Part shown: piece after piece, positions 38,510 through 47,909 of the stretch | Numbering within the stretch: position 1 is the first letter of the stretch | Layout of the letters: every line of letters starts with the position of its first letter | Assembly (NCBI GenBank): GCA_030427245.1 | Contig: JAUHXA010000003.1 | Location: 140,889-204,888 of the forward strand | DNA from: Bacteroidia bacterium | Lineage (GTDB): Bacteria; Bacteroidota; Bacteroidia; Chitinophagales; UBA2359 | Direction of reading: 5' to 3' | Length of the DNA: 64,000 nucleotides | Translations under genes and position numbers: made by a program | The notes under the pieces: generated by a model | Database searches by the model: none | Seen by the model: the letters and a program-made list of their open reading frames with translations, nothing else | What the model was told of the DNA's origin: nothing

Positions 38510-39265
38510 ATGAAATATACAGCGACCTTTATCATTTGTTTATTCTTGACCTTCAACTTCAATTTTGCTCAAACTGCAAAAAAAGAGGTGGACAATTATC
38601 CCGCTTATTTGATACATGTGGATTATGGCTATCAAATACCGAGTGGAGATTTGGCAGACCGATTTGGTAACAATTCTAATATTGGTGCGGGCATACTCTA
38701 CAAAACCAAAAACAATTGGCTATTGGGGGCAGATGGCCATGTAATGTTTGGAACGGATATCAAGGAAAACTTTGCCTCGAACCTCCTTACGGCTGGCGGT
38801 TTTGTGCTGGGCATAAATGGTTTGTATGCCGAATTGGACACTCGTGAGCAAGGCTTGTATTTTATGGGCAAAATAGGTCGACTGTTCTCGATGAACTCGG
38901 TCAATCCGAATACTGGTTTTACGGTGTTGTTGGGGGCGGGCTATTTGCAGCACAAAATCCAAATTGAAGACCGCAACAGTGCTGTTCCACAATTTCAGGA
39001 TGAATACCGAAAGGGTTACGACCGCTTGACAAGTGGTTTGGCGTTTTCACAGTTTGTTGGCTATACGCATTTGAGTCTCAATCGGCGTGTTAATTTTTAC
39101 ATTGGCATTGAAGCTATTCAAGCTTTTACGCAAGGTCGTCGTAGTACAAACTTCAATACGCAAACCGATGGCACAGGTAGCCGTACAGATATTTTATTTG
39201 GTCCAAGAGTGGGGTGGATTTTACCTATTTATCGAGAGCCGAGTGATAGGTTTTATACGGATTAA
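38510..39265 (+). CDS. Outer-membrane beta-barrel protein
   Basis: The 251-residue protein starts with a signal peptide (MKYTATFIICLFLTF, cut after NFAQ) and then alternates short strands rich in G and aromatics: GYQIPSGDLADRFG, NIGAGILYKTKNNWLLGADG, GFTVLLGAGYLQHKIQIED, and a final FGPRVGWILPIY. This is the pattern of an 8- to 10-stranded outer-membrane barrel. An earlier in-frame ATG at 38441 would add 23 residues ahead of the signal peptide and overlap the divergent gene, so 38510 is preferred. Function is unknown. Confidence 0.85.
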   Translation: MKYTATFIICLFLTFNFNFAQTAKKEVDNYPAYLIHVDYGYQIPSGDLADRFGNNSNIGAGILYKTKNNWLLGADGHVMFGTDIKENFASNLLTAGGFVLGINGLYAELDTREQGLYFMGKIGRLFSMNSVNPNTGFTVLLGAGYLQHKIQIEDRNSAVPQFQDEYRKGYDRLTSGLAFSQFVGYTHLSLNRRVNFYIGIEAIQAFTQGRRSTNFNTQTDGTGSRTDILFGPRVGWILPIYREPSDRFYTD

Positions 39266-39272
39266 GGAAGAA

Positions 39273-39620
39273 TCAAAGAAAGAAGTAAATCAAATCCCCT
39301 GCTACAAAATTTTCACCAAAATATTTTCTATAGCTGACCACATCGCCATCTACCAAAATAGACAACTGCAAATCCTTGCCGCCATAATTGTAGGCTCGCA
39401 AACTGATGGCAGAAGCGGGGTCAAAGCTTTTGTGGAAACTGTATTCAAAAGGTAACTCAAGGTCTTCTCTATCTGTTGTTTTCCCAAACTCATTGGTATA
39501 AATCACCCTCATCAAAATACTGTCGGTTGCTTCAATACGGTAGGTGATGTTGAGAGGGGAAAGTTCGTTTACAGGAGCTTTTTCTGGGGCTTCAATCAAG
39601 GCATTTTGGTATTTTTCCAT
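39273..39620 (-). CDS. Small beta-sandwich hypothetical protein
   Basis: A 115-residue protein without signal peptide or membrane helix. Alternating strands (ITYRIEATDSILMRVIYTNEFG, split near residue 25-46; ISLRAYNYGGKDLQLSILVDG) and the pattern ITY-N--G ... LPFEYSF ... A-N-G--L-L-I--DG resemble MmpS-like small beta-sandwiches, but no relationship is certain. It is convergent with the barrel gene, whose stop lies 7 bases from its own. Calling it real rests on the regular strand pattern and normal composition. Confidence 0.65.
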   Translation of the reverse strand: MEKYQNALIEAPEKAPVNELSPLNITYRIEATDSILMRVIYTNEFGKTTDREDLELPFEYSFHKSFDPASAISLRAYNYGGKDLQLSILVDGDVVSYRKYFGENFVAGDLIYFFL

Positions 39621-39906
39621 TTTGTTTGTTGTTTTTATTGGTTCATATATTGTTTCTTAGTAGAGTGAACTGACTCTTATATGACAAAATTCTTGCCGTT
39701 TACAAATTTTCATTACAAAAAAAGATTATAAATACAAAAGCATCAAGTTTCTAAAGCGTAAAACTACAAATATCTTTTTCAATGTGAAAGGATTATCGCT
39801 GATTTTATGGTTGAAAAACTTGAATAGATGCCCTATAAATTATAATAAATCAGATTTTTTAAATATCTTGTTTGTTTCAGCCAAGATACTTAATAGTCTT
39901 CTTCCG

Positions 39907-41316
39907 ATGAATACCGAAATATTATCAAAATCAATGATTTACCTCTACGAATACGGCAACCGATTTTTTTGGGGAACAGATGAAGAAGTAAACCCATTTT
40001 TATCTTTTTTGGATGAAATATGGAACAAACGACAATACAGCCCTTTTGCTTGGCGACAAAGCGTTTCTTCCTTTCATGACAACGAACAACAGGATGTTTT
40101 CCCAAATCATCAAGGTGTTTCTCAACAGTTTATCAGCATTGACCGACAAAACTATCTACAAGCCAAAAACTATGTAGGCATCATCCGATTTCAAACCAAA
40201 ACGGTTCACCTCCTTCCCAAAATTTTCTACCCAAAGCCTTATCAGGAAGCAAGCACCGAAACACTAAGTTTTGTACATCAACAACTCATGCGTTGGCTCT
40301 CCTACAGCTCCAAAATCACCTTTCCCCTTGTTGAAGGGCAGTACGATAGCCGAAGCAAAAGCGATATTGCCGAAATCATGGTGTTCACTTTTGCCCACTA
40401 TACCCATCAATTGTTGCAAGAACAGCAATTCACGACCTACGAATCTGTCCACAAAAATTCAGCATTTGTCAAAGGCCGATTGCAGACCGCAAAATATGTC
40501 ACCAAACATCTTTCGGCTGGAAAATGGCAAGAAATCCCTTGTGAGTTTGACCAATACGGTTTAGATAATCTATTTAATCGTATATTGAAATACACAAGTT
40601 CTCAACTGCAATACCTCACCCAAAATACCACAACCCAACACCTGTTGCAGCAAATCCTTCAATCCCTCTCCAATGTTTCGTCTCAGAGCTTTGAAGCGTC
40701 GGATTGCGACGGTGTACATTTGCATCCGCTTTTTGAAGAATGGCAATTGGTCTTAAATTACTGCCGCTTGTTTTTGGCAAGTTCTGCCCATTTCAGTTCA
40801 CAAACCGCCACCAAAGCCTTGGCATTTTTGATACCAATGGAGCAACTGTTTGAGCAGTTTGTATATGGTTTTCTACGACAACATTTCGCTCAATGGCAGC
40901 CCACTTTTCAAGACAACAGCACTTTTCTTGCTTTAGACGAGCAAGAAAAGCCCGCTTTCCAACTGCAATACGATATTAGCTTAACGATTGAAGGAGAGCC
41001 CATTATCATAGACTGCAAATACAAAATCATTCGTTTTGAGAATGGAAAAGTTAAGGGAATAGACGTGAAGGATTTGTATCAGATTGCAGCCTATGCGGTG
41101 CGTCGAGGCTGCAAGAAAGTACTTTTGGTCTATCCAAATACTCTTGAAGACTGCAAAAACGATTCAGAAAGAACTTCTAAAAATGCCACTTATTTCGACA
41201 TTGTAGAGTCTTTTTCGGGGCAGCCGATTCGAGTTGGAGTGGTGAAAATTCCAATGATTAGTCGAAAAAGTAAAGAGGATTGGGTGACGGAAATGAAGGG
41301 GGCATTTTTGATGTAA
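39907..41316 (+). CDS. McrC-family nuclease subunit without McrB
   Basis: A 469-residue protein (from ATG 39907) of the McrC family, the DNA-cleaving subunit of McrBC-type modification-dependent restriction. It shows the N-terminal IYLYEYGNRFFWG strand, a FVKGRLQTAKYV region followed by FDQYGLDNLFNRILKYT as in E. coli McrC (KGRI ... N-ANRIIK), and the PD-(D/E)XK active site PIIIDCKYKI (near 400) with DLYQIAAYAV and VLLVYP after it. A GTG start at 39784 would add 41 residues with no family similarity. McrC normally needs the AAA+ GTPase McrB, usually encoded directly upstream; none is present within the window, and no other restriction gene is near. It may act with a distant McrB or alone. Confidence 0.88.
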   Translation: MNTEILSKSMIYLYEYGNRFFWGTDEEVNPFLSFLDEIWNKRQYSPFAWRQSVSSFHDNEQQDVFPNHQGVSQQFISIDRQNYLQAKNYVGIIRFQTKTVHLLPKIFYPKPYQEASTETLSFVHQQLMRWLSYSSKITFPLVEGQYDSRSKSDIAEIMVFTFAHYTHQLLQEQQFTTYESVHKNSAFVKGRLQTAKYVTKHLSAGKWQEIPCEFDQYGLDNLFNRILKYTSSQLQYLTQNTTTQHLLQQILQSLSNVSSQSFEASDCDGVHLHPLFEEWQLVLNYCRLFLASSAHFSSQTATKALAFLIPMEQLFEQFVYGFLRQHFAQWQPTFQDNSTFLALDEQEKPAFQLQYDISLTIEGEPIIIDCKYKIIRFENGKVKGIDVKDLYQIAAYAVRRGCKKVLLVYPNTLEDCKNDSERTSKNATYFDIVESFSGQPIRVGVVKIPMISRKSKEDWVTEMKGAFLM

Positions 41317-41478
41317 TGGCATATTAAGGAATCAAAAGATAGACTTCAAATATTTGTTTATCAATGCTTCTGTAAAAACGAAATATATCATTGATTCTGT
41401 TCAGAAACTTAGTGTCTTTTTGAATAGTATCATAAAATTTAATACTTTAGCGTTTTAAAAAAACAAGTAATTCATTTT

Positions 41479-43383
41479 ATGAAAATCAAATCTCTCCTTA
41501 AATGCGCCTTTCTATTAGGTATTTTGATGTATGCCAACCTATTTCAAACGACTTTTGCTTTATCTTCAATGGAAGACGAAGAACCTTATCACGCAAGCCT
41601 TTCCACTGAAGTTTTTACTTTTGAACGCAACAAGTCCAAAAGTAGTGATTTTGCACATTTCTTTTCTGTCCAACAAAAAGTCAAAGAATCACTTATTACA
41701 GAGGAAGAGAAGGTTGTCTTTGCCAATGCCTTGTTTTTTGACAATGAATCGGAGGTATTGAAGGTGACAGCAAAGATGGGTAGAATAAAACTCCCCGTCA
41801 CCAAAACAGCTAATTCGTATCAGTCAGATGGCATTTTTCACTCGGATGCCAAAATCTATACCTATTCGTTTCCGCTTTCTATGGTGGACCAGACACACTG
41901 CGAAACGGTGCAAGAATACCGGGATTTCAAATATTTGTCCCCCGTTTATTTCCATACTTTTTATGCCGTCGAAAGGAAAATTATTCAAGTGAAAGTGCCT
42001 GAATGGCTGGAGGTGGAGATTCGTGAATTCAATTTTGAAGAAGGGAAAGTGAGTAAGCGAACTTTTGAAGAAAAGGGTGGTGTGGTTGTTCACGAATTTG
42101 TCATGACGGATTTGGAGGCTCGAAAGCGTGAAACAAATGGAGTCGGACGTTCTTACGAATTGCCGCACATCATGATTCTCTGCAAAGCGATAGAAATTGG
42201 AGGAGTGAAACAAACTTTGTTGGCTTCTACGGACGACCTTTACAAGTGGTATCGAAATTTGGTCAAACAGGTCGAAAACGACCCAAAAATATTAGAGAAA
42301 ACGGTCGAAAAAGTGACTGCTCAATACAGCGAAGACCAAGATAAAATTGAAGCTCTTTTTTATTGGGTGCAAGACAATATTCGGTACATTGCTTTTGAAG
42401 ATGGCATTGCAGGTTTTAAGCCCGCTACGGCTCAAGATGTTTTCAACAAACGGTATGGCGACTGCAAGGGAATGTCCAATTTATTGAAGGAAATGTTGAC
42501 AATTGCGGGTTATGATGCACGTTTGACTTGGCTGGGCACTCGTCGCATTGCCTACGATTATTCGGTGCCTTCTTTGTGTGTGGACAATCACATGATTTGC
42601 ACCTTGATTCGAGAGGAAGAAAGAATATTTTTAGACCCAACCGAAAAATACTGTCCTTTCGGAGAGTTTGCACATCGGATTCAAGGGCAGCAAGTAATGA
42701 TTGAGGACGAAGATACTTATGAGTTGGCGCATATTCCCGAATTGGATGCGGAACAGAACAAAACCACGAAGAAAATCACCCTTGATTTGGAGGGTGTGAT
42801 GTTGAAAGGACAAGCGACTTATGAGTATTTTGGTGAGGCAAAGGTGGAACTACATAATGCCTATCACGGCACAAAATCCGATAAAAAGGAGGAGGCACTG
42901 AAACATTACTTGTCAAGAGGTGACAAAAATAGAAGGGTGAAAAATGTGGAAACCAAGCATTTTGACGACCGTAAAAAACCGCTTTTTATTCAACACGATT
43001 TTGAATTGGACAATGAAGTCATGGAAGTGGGAGAGGAGTTGTATGTGACGATTGATTACGGTAAAATGTTTAAAAACGCAGAAATGGAGGAAGCCCGAAA
43101 AGGTGACTATGCTTTTGGCTACCGTTTTGTGGACACTTTTGACATTCACTTCAATATTCCCGAAGGCTATTCAGTCAGCTACTTGCCCGAAAACTTGGAC
43201 ATTTCAAACTCTGATTTTGATTTCCATATTCAGTTTACCCAACACGATGACCGCATTGAATACCACAAAAAAATAGCTGTGAAAAGTGGAGTGATTCCCA
43301 AATCGAGTTTTGAAGATTGGGACAAAGCTATTAAATCATTAAAGTCGGTGTACGATGATAGGATTGTGCTCAAAAAAAAATAA
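41479..43383 (+). CDS. DUF3857 protein with intact transglutaminase triad
   Basis: A 634-residue exported protein with a signal peptide (about 1-27, ending TTFA). A DUF3857-type beta domain (about 50-250) precedes a transglutaminase-like core with the full triad: Cys in KRYGDCKGMSN (near 335), His in VDNHMICTL (near 375) and Asp in FLDPTEKY (near 391). It is a clear paralogue of the gene at 27451 (FYWVQDNIRYIAFEDGIAGF against FQWVQSNIKYVAFEDGLGGF). Two triad-less relatives follow at 43511 and 45692 on the same strand with short gaps, so the three probably form an operon. The enzyme's substrate is unknown; a periplasmic location is inferred. Confidence 0.9.
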   Translation: MKIKSLLKCAFLLGILMYANLFQTTFALSSMEDEEPYHASLSTEVFTFERNKSKSSDFAHFFSVQQKVKESLITEEEKVVFANALFFDNESEVLKVTAKMGRIKLPVTKTANSYQSDGIFHSDAKIYTYSFPLSMVDQTHCETVQEYRDFKYLSPVYFHTFYAVERKIIQVKVPEWLEVEIREFNFEEGKVSKRTFEEKGGVVVHEFVMTDLEARKRETNGVGRSYELPHIMILCKAIEIGGVKQTLLASTDDLYKWYRNLVKQVENDPKILEKTVEKVTAQYSEDQDKIEALFYWVQDNIRYIAFEDGIAGFKPATAQDVFNKRYGDCKGMSNLLKEMLTIAGYDARLTWLGTRRIAYDYSVPSLCVDNHMICTLIREEERIFLDPTEKYCPFGEFAHRIQGQQVMIEDEDTYELAHIPELDAEQNKTTKKITLDLEGVMLKGQATYEYFGEAKVELHNAYHGTKSDKKEEALKHYLSRGDKNRRVKNVETKHFDDRKKPLFIQHDFELDNEVMEVGEELYVTIDYGKMFKNAEMEEARKGDYAFGYRFVDTFDIHFNIPEGYSVSYLPENLDISNSDFDFHIQFTQHDDRIEYHKKIAVKSGVIPKSSFEDWDKAIKSLKSVYDDRIVLKKK

Positions 43384-43510
43384 CTACAACAAAAGAGAAA
43401 TCATTTAAGGCTTTGAGGTGTAATCTTTGGAGTGAAACGAAAAAGTGACATCTCAAAGCTGAGTCGAATCTCGATAAAAAGAAATTTTTGTTATAAAAAA
43501 CTCAATATGT

Positions 43511-45652
43511 ATGAAGTCAATTTTCCTATTCCTTTTTACAATTTTTATCTGCAATCCCGATACTTTGTTGGCTCAAAAATCGAAAAAAAAGCAACAAGTA
43601 AAAGAGGGTTTGAACCTATCAACAGTCAATAGAGATGAAGGCTTTGAGGTAATTGAAATTCCCGAAAAATGGAAGGAAGAATCGGCAGTGATTATTTGCC
43701 AAAGTTTGACTTTTAAGTATATACGAAAAAGCGTTAAAAAAATTAGTGTTGAGGAATCGTCTCGTAAACGCATCAAACTTCAAGACAAGGCAGCGGTTGA
43801 AGAGTTTTCAAAATTTTACTACATCAATGTGCCTAATAGTTCGGTAGGCTTCAAAATTGTTAAACCTGATGGAAGGGAAATGGATATCGACCCTTCTGAA
43901 TCGATAGAGGTTGAAGAAGATATTCCCGCTATTTTTCAAGCCTATGGTCAAACTCTCAGTTACAAAAAACTGGCTATTCCTGGATTGGAAATTGGAGATA
44001 TTATTGACTATGCTTATGTGCATGAGGAGGTTCGAAGACCTGGTCCAGCAGAGGTTTTTGCGCCTGTCATTATGAATTTACATCGTAAGTACCCCTTAGT
44101 AAAACAGATTGTTGAGTTTGATATTGATGGAGGCTTTTTCTTGAACTTTAATTCATATAAGGGCGCACCTGAATTAGTTGAGATTCCTTTGACAGCAGAA
44201 CAAGAATTGGATGATGTCTATTGGGATGTATTTCAATATAAGTTTGTAGATGAAATGCGAGAAAAAGAACAGGATGAAAAATGGCATTTTCCATTTCGAA
44301 CATTACCTACTGTAAAGTTTCAAGTTTACTATTTGGAGTACGCAAGTGAGATGCAAGCTAGTAATTGGATATATTATTTGGGCAAACAAGGTATTGTTCA
44401 CAATAAAGTTGATAAAGTTGATATACAAGCCAAAACTTCAACTTGTTATCATAATACAGAAGTTATTTACGTTGATTGGATTCAAAAGTATTTGAAAAAA
44501 TACCATGAAGATGAAAGCGATAAAAGGAAATTGGTAGAGATAGTGTATTACTATTTCAGACATTTGGTAACAATTTACGGTAGCACTTACAATCAAGAAA
44601 AAACGATAAGTGATTTAGTTTTTGCCAGAACAATGGATGTTGTGTTGAGTGATTATGATATTGAAGTAGAAGTAAATGCTTGTGTGCCTCGAAATATTGG
44701 AATATTGGAGGAGGTGCTATTTCCCGCAGAACTAAGTTATTTTGCAATTTGTCAGTTGGATGAAAAAGAGTATGTCTTATTGACCAATTTTGATAAGTTT
44801 ACCAATATGGGGGATATTCCGTATTACCTTGAAGGGCAAGAAGGACTTGAGTTATCTCCTGCATTGGCAAGAGGAAATAGAGTCCCTACAACTAATTTTA
44901 AAGAAAATCAGACTCATACCACCACGGCTATAGAGTTTAATGAAAATATGAATGAGATAAAAGTCGCTCGAAGCCTTTCCTTCAAAGGACACAATCGAAA
45001 TAGTGAGTGGACTCATTTAGTAATTGATTCAGAATACTTGGAAGAAGACCTTGAACGACATCCTGTTGTCATTAAATATCCAACAGTTAAAGCACCTGAA
45101 TTTGCCGAGAACCAAAAAGAAGAATTGAGCCAACGACTCGAATACATCGAATCCAATACGAGCCGAGAATTGGGGGTAGAATTAACGAGTTATGACAGTT
45201 TTGAATTGGAAGAAGATGGTCGTTATCACGATAATCCAATCTTGAAGTACAATGAATCTTTTACACTCACTGATTTACTCCAAAAAGCAGGCGGAAATTA
45301 CATTGTAGAAATTGGCAGATTCATTGGTAAACAGGTCGAAATTACGGATGATATACAGGAAAGGCTCTATGATATTTATATGTCTTATGCCCGCTCGTTT
45401 GTCAATGAAATAGAACTGACGATTCCAAAGGGATATATCCTTGAAGGTTGGGAGGCTCTGAATATGGAAGTCAAAAATAATACTGGAATATTCAGAAGTA
45501 CTGCCAAAATTGAAGAAGACAAACTTATCATTGATGTTCGAAAGGCTTATCGAAACAACTATGAACCCAAAGAGAATTGGAGCGCAATGATTGATTTTTT
45601 GGAGGCAGCCTATCAGTTTTCACAACAGAAGGTGGTTTTGAAGCAGCAGTAA
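43511..45652 (+). CDS. DUF3857 pseudotransglutaminase-like protein A
   Basis: A 713-residue exported protein with signal peptide (MKSIFLFLFTIFIC, cut after LLAQ). DUF3857 spans about 60-270 (YINVPNSSVGFKIVKPDG; KLAIPGLEIGDIIDYAYVHE). The stretch aligning with the transglutaminase core (about 335-450) lacks the Cys, His and Asp motifs: KTISDLVFARTMDVV stands where the active enzymes have KRYGDCKGMSN, and YFAICQL where they have DNHMI. It is therefore probably not an enzyme. It closely resembles the next gene along its whole length (shared FYINVPNSSVGF, DNP-LKYNESFTLTDLLQKAGGNYIVEIGRFIG, split in two parts here), so the two are recent duplicates. Confidence 0.9.
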   Translation: MKSIFLFLFTIFICNPDTLLAQKSKKKQQVKEGLNLSTVNRDEGFEVIEIPEKWKEESAVIICQSLTFKYIRKSVKKISVEESSRKRIKLQDKAAVEEFSKFYYINVPNSSVGFKIVKPDGREMDIDPSESIEVEEDIPAIFQAYGQTLSYKKLAIPGLEIGDIIDYAYVHEEVRRPGPAEVFAPVIMNLHRKYPLVKQIVEFDIDGGFFLNFNSYKGAPELVEIPLTAEQELDDVYWDVFQYKFVDEMREKEQDEKWHFPFRTLPTVKFQVYYLEYASEMQASNWIYYLGKQGIVHNKVDKVDIQAKTSTCYHNTEVIYVDWIQKYLKKYHEDESDKRKLVEIVYYYFRHLVTIYGSTYNQEKTISDLVFARTMDVVLSDYDIEVEVNACVPRNIGILEEVLFPAELSYFAICQLDEKEYVLLTNFDKFTNMGDIPYYLEGQEGLELSPALARGNRVPTTNFKENQTHTTTAIEFNENMNEIKVARSLSFKGHNRNSEWTHLVIDSEYLEEDLERHPVVIKYPTVKAPEFAENQKEELSQRLEYIESNTSRELGVELTSYDSFELEEDGRYHDNPILKYNESFTLTDLLQKAGGNYIVEIGRFIGKQVEITDDIQERLYDIYMSYARSFVNEIELTIPKGYILEGWEALNMEVKNNTGIFRSTAKIEEDKLIIDVRKAYRNNYEPKENWSAMIDFLEAAYQFSQQKVVLKQQ

Positions 45653-45691
45653 TGAAATGCTATTAATAGATTCTTTTAAAAAAAAAATTTT

Positions 45692-47842
45692 ATGAAGAGC
45701 AAATTATCATGTATTTATATCATTGTATTCTTATTAATTAGTTGTAATTCTGCAACGGTATTGGCTCAAAGGTCGATGAGCAAAAAAGGAATGCAAGTAA
45801 CAAAACGCATCAATTTGGCTTATATTGACAGCGACGAAGGTTTTCAAGTGACCGAAGTTCCTGAGAAATGGAAAGAAGAATCGGCGGTCATTATTTGCCA
45901 GATTTCGAGCTTTGTATATAGCCGAGAGAGTACCCGAAAGATTGGGGTACAAGAGTTGTCTCGCAAGCGGATAAAGCTGCAAGATAAGGCGGCAGTAGAG
46001 AAGTTTTCGGAGTTTTTCTACATCAATGTGCCGAACAGTTCGGTCGGTTTCAGTATCATCAAGCCTGATGGGAAAGAAATTGTAGCCGACCCGTCGGAAG
46101 CTATTGAAGTGACAGAAGATATCCCCGCCATGTATCGAGCGTATAGTCGAACGCTCAGCTATCGAAAATTGGCAATTCCAAGTTTGGAAGTTGGGGACAT
46201 CATTGACTACGCTTATGTTTATGAAAACATCCGAAGACCAGGTATGGCGGAAGTATTCGACCCCGTTATCATGACCTTGCCAAGGAATTATCCAGTTGTA
46301 AAACAAATCGTGGAATTTGATGTGGATAGAGGTTTTTTCTTGAACTTCAATTCCTTCAATGGCGCACCCGATTTGGAGGAAGTTCCTCTAACGGATGCCC
46401 AAAAAGCGAGCAAAAGATACGATAATGTCAAGAAATACAGCTTTGTAGATGAAATGCAAGAAAAGGAAAAAGACGAAGAATGGCACTTTCCCTTTCGTTC
46501 GCTTCCTTCCATCAAATTTCAAGTGTATTATTTGGAGAGTGCCGCTCAAAAGTACAATTGGATATTTTATTTGGGGGAACAAGGCGAGCCTCATAAAGAA
46601 GTATCTACAAAAGACATCAACAGAAAAACTTCAAAACACTACCAATATACAGAACCTGTCTATTTTACATTGATACACAAATACCTAAAAAAATACCACC
46701 GCAACGAAAAAGATAGGCGAAAACTGGTGGAACTGACCTACTACTATTTCCGACACTTGGTGACGACCTATGGGATTCCGTATGGCGGCAAAGAAGTAAA
46801 CGACTTGGTGTTTGCGAAAACCATGGAAAGAGTATTGGACAAACACCACATTGAAACAGAGGTAAATGTTTGTGTACCTCGAACGCTTGGCACATTGGAG
46901 GAGGTGTTATTTCCTGCCGAAATAAGCGCTTTTGTGATTGTGAAGATAAAGGAAAGGGATTACATGGTTCTACACAACTTTGATAAGTTCTCCAATTTGG
47001 GAGATACTCCCTATTATTTGGAAGGAGTAGTCGGTGCAAAATCTTCAGAAGCATTGGAAAACGGATATGGGCTTCCAGTGACGACTTACGAACAAAACAA
47101 AACTCATTCGCATACTACCATAGATTTCAATGAAACGATGGACGAACTGAAGGTCAATCGAAGCCTTGCACTCAAAGGGCATAATCGAGTATATGAATGG
47201 TCTTATTTGGTTTTGGATTCTGAATATTTACCTGCCGAGCTTCAAAGGCATCCGCTTGTGTTCACCAGCCCAAGTATGAAAAGACCCAAACTGGCGGAAA
47301 TGCACGAAGAAGAAGCTGAAAGTCGCCTCGAATATCTTGAAGCCAATGCAAATAGAGAGTTGAAGGTAGAACTGGCAAGTTACGATAGTTTCGAGCTGCA
47401 AAACGATGGACGCTACCACGACAATCCCGTTTTGAAGTACAACGAATCTTTTACACTGACCGATTTGCTGCAAAAAGCGGGCGGAAATTATATTGTAGAG
47501 ATTGGCAGATTCATTGGGAGTCAGGTCGAAATTACGGAAGAGATTGAAGAAAGACAATACGACATTTATATGTTGTTTGCTCGTTCTTTTCTGAATGAAA
47601 TAGAACTCATGATTCCAGAAGGTTACACCGTTGAAGGAATAGAAGCTCTAAATATGGAAGTCGACAACGACACAGGTAGCTTCAAAAGCGCTGCAAAAAT
47701 AGAAGGTAACAAGCTCCTAATCGAAACCCAAAAGGTCTATAAAAACAACTATGAGCCTAAGGGCAATTGGAGCAAAATGATTGATTTTTTGGAGGCAGCT
47801 TATCAGTTTTCGCAGCAGAAGGTGGTATTGAAGAAGCAGTAG
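45692..47842 (+). CDS. DUF3857 pseudotransglutaminase-like protein B
   Basis: A 716-residue paralogue of the preceding gene, starting 39 bases after it. The N-terminus (MKSKLSCIYIIVFLLISC) could be a signal peptide cut after VLAQ or a lipobox (LISC), so it may be a lipoprotein. DUF3857 and the C-terminal beta region are well conserved with protein A, while the core again lacks the catalytic triad (VNDLVFAKTMERVLDKHH at the Cys site). Codon choice has drifted from protein A although the protein stays similar, which points to purifying selection on both copies. A structural or regulatory role for the intact enzyme at 41479 is a reasonable inference. Confidence 0.9.
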   Translation: MKSKLSCIYIIVFLLISCNSATVLAQRSMSKKGMQVTKRINLAYIDSDEGFQVTEVPEKWKEESAVIICQISSFVYSRESTRKIGVQELSRKRIKLQDKAAVEKFSEFFYINVPNSSVGFSIIKPDGKEIVADPSEAIEVTEDIPAMYRAYSRTLSYRKLAIPSLEVGDIIDYAYVYENIRRPGMAEVFDPVIMTLPRNYPVVKQIVEFDVDRGFFLNFNSFNGAPDLEEVPLTDAQKASKRYDNVKKYSFVDEMQEKEKDEEWHFPFRSLPSIKFQVYYLESAAQKYNWIFYLGEQGEPHKEVSTKDINRKTSKHYQYTEPVYFTLIHKYLKKYHRNEKDRRKLVELTYYYFRHLVTTYGIPYGGKEVNDLVFAKTMERVLDKHHIETEVNVCVPRTLGTLEEVLFPAEISAFVIVKIKERDYMVLHNFDKFSNLGDTPYYLEGVVGAKSSEALENGYGLPVTTYEQNKTHSHTTIDFNETMDELKVNRSLALKGHNRVYEWSYLVLDSEYLPAELQRHPLVFTSPSMKRPKLAEMHEEEAESRLEYLEANANRELKVELASYDSFELQNDGRYHDNPVLKYNESFTLTDLLQKAGGNYIVEIGRFIGSQVEITEEIEERQYDIYMLFARSFLNEIELMIPEGYTVEGIEALNMEVDNDTGSFKSAAKIEGNKLLIETQKVYKNNYEPKGNWSKMIDFLEAAYQFSQQKVVLKKQ

Positions 47843-47909
47843 AAAAAAATCAAAACTTGTTCCCCAATATTTTTTGCATTTGAGTTTTGCATTTGGATTT
47901 GAATTTGTC

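Noticed and set aside
39784..39906. GTG start for the McrC-like protein
   Set aside because: The extra 41 residues show no similarity to McrC N-termini, while the ATG at 39907 starts just before the conserved IYLYEYG strand.
39273..41316. A defence island around the McrC-like gene
   Set aside because: No methyltransferase, helicase, toxin-antitoxin, Cas or recombinase gene is nearby; the neighbours are envelope genes.
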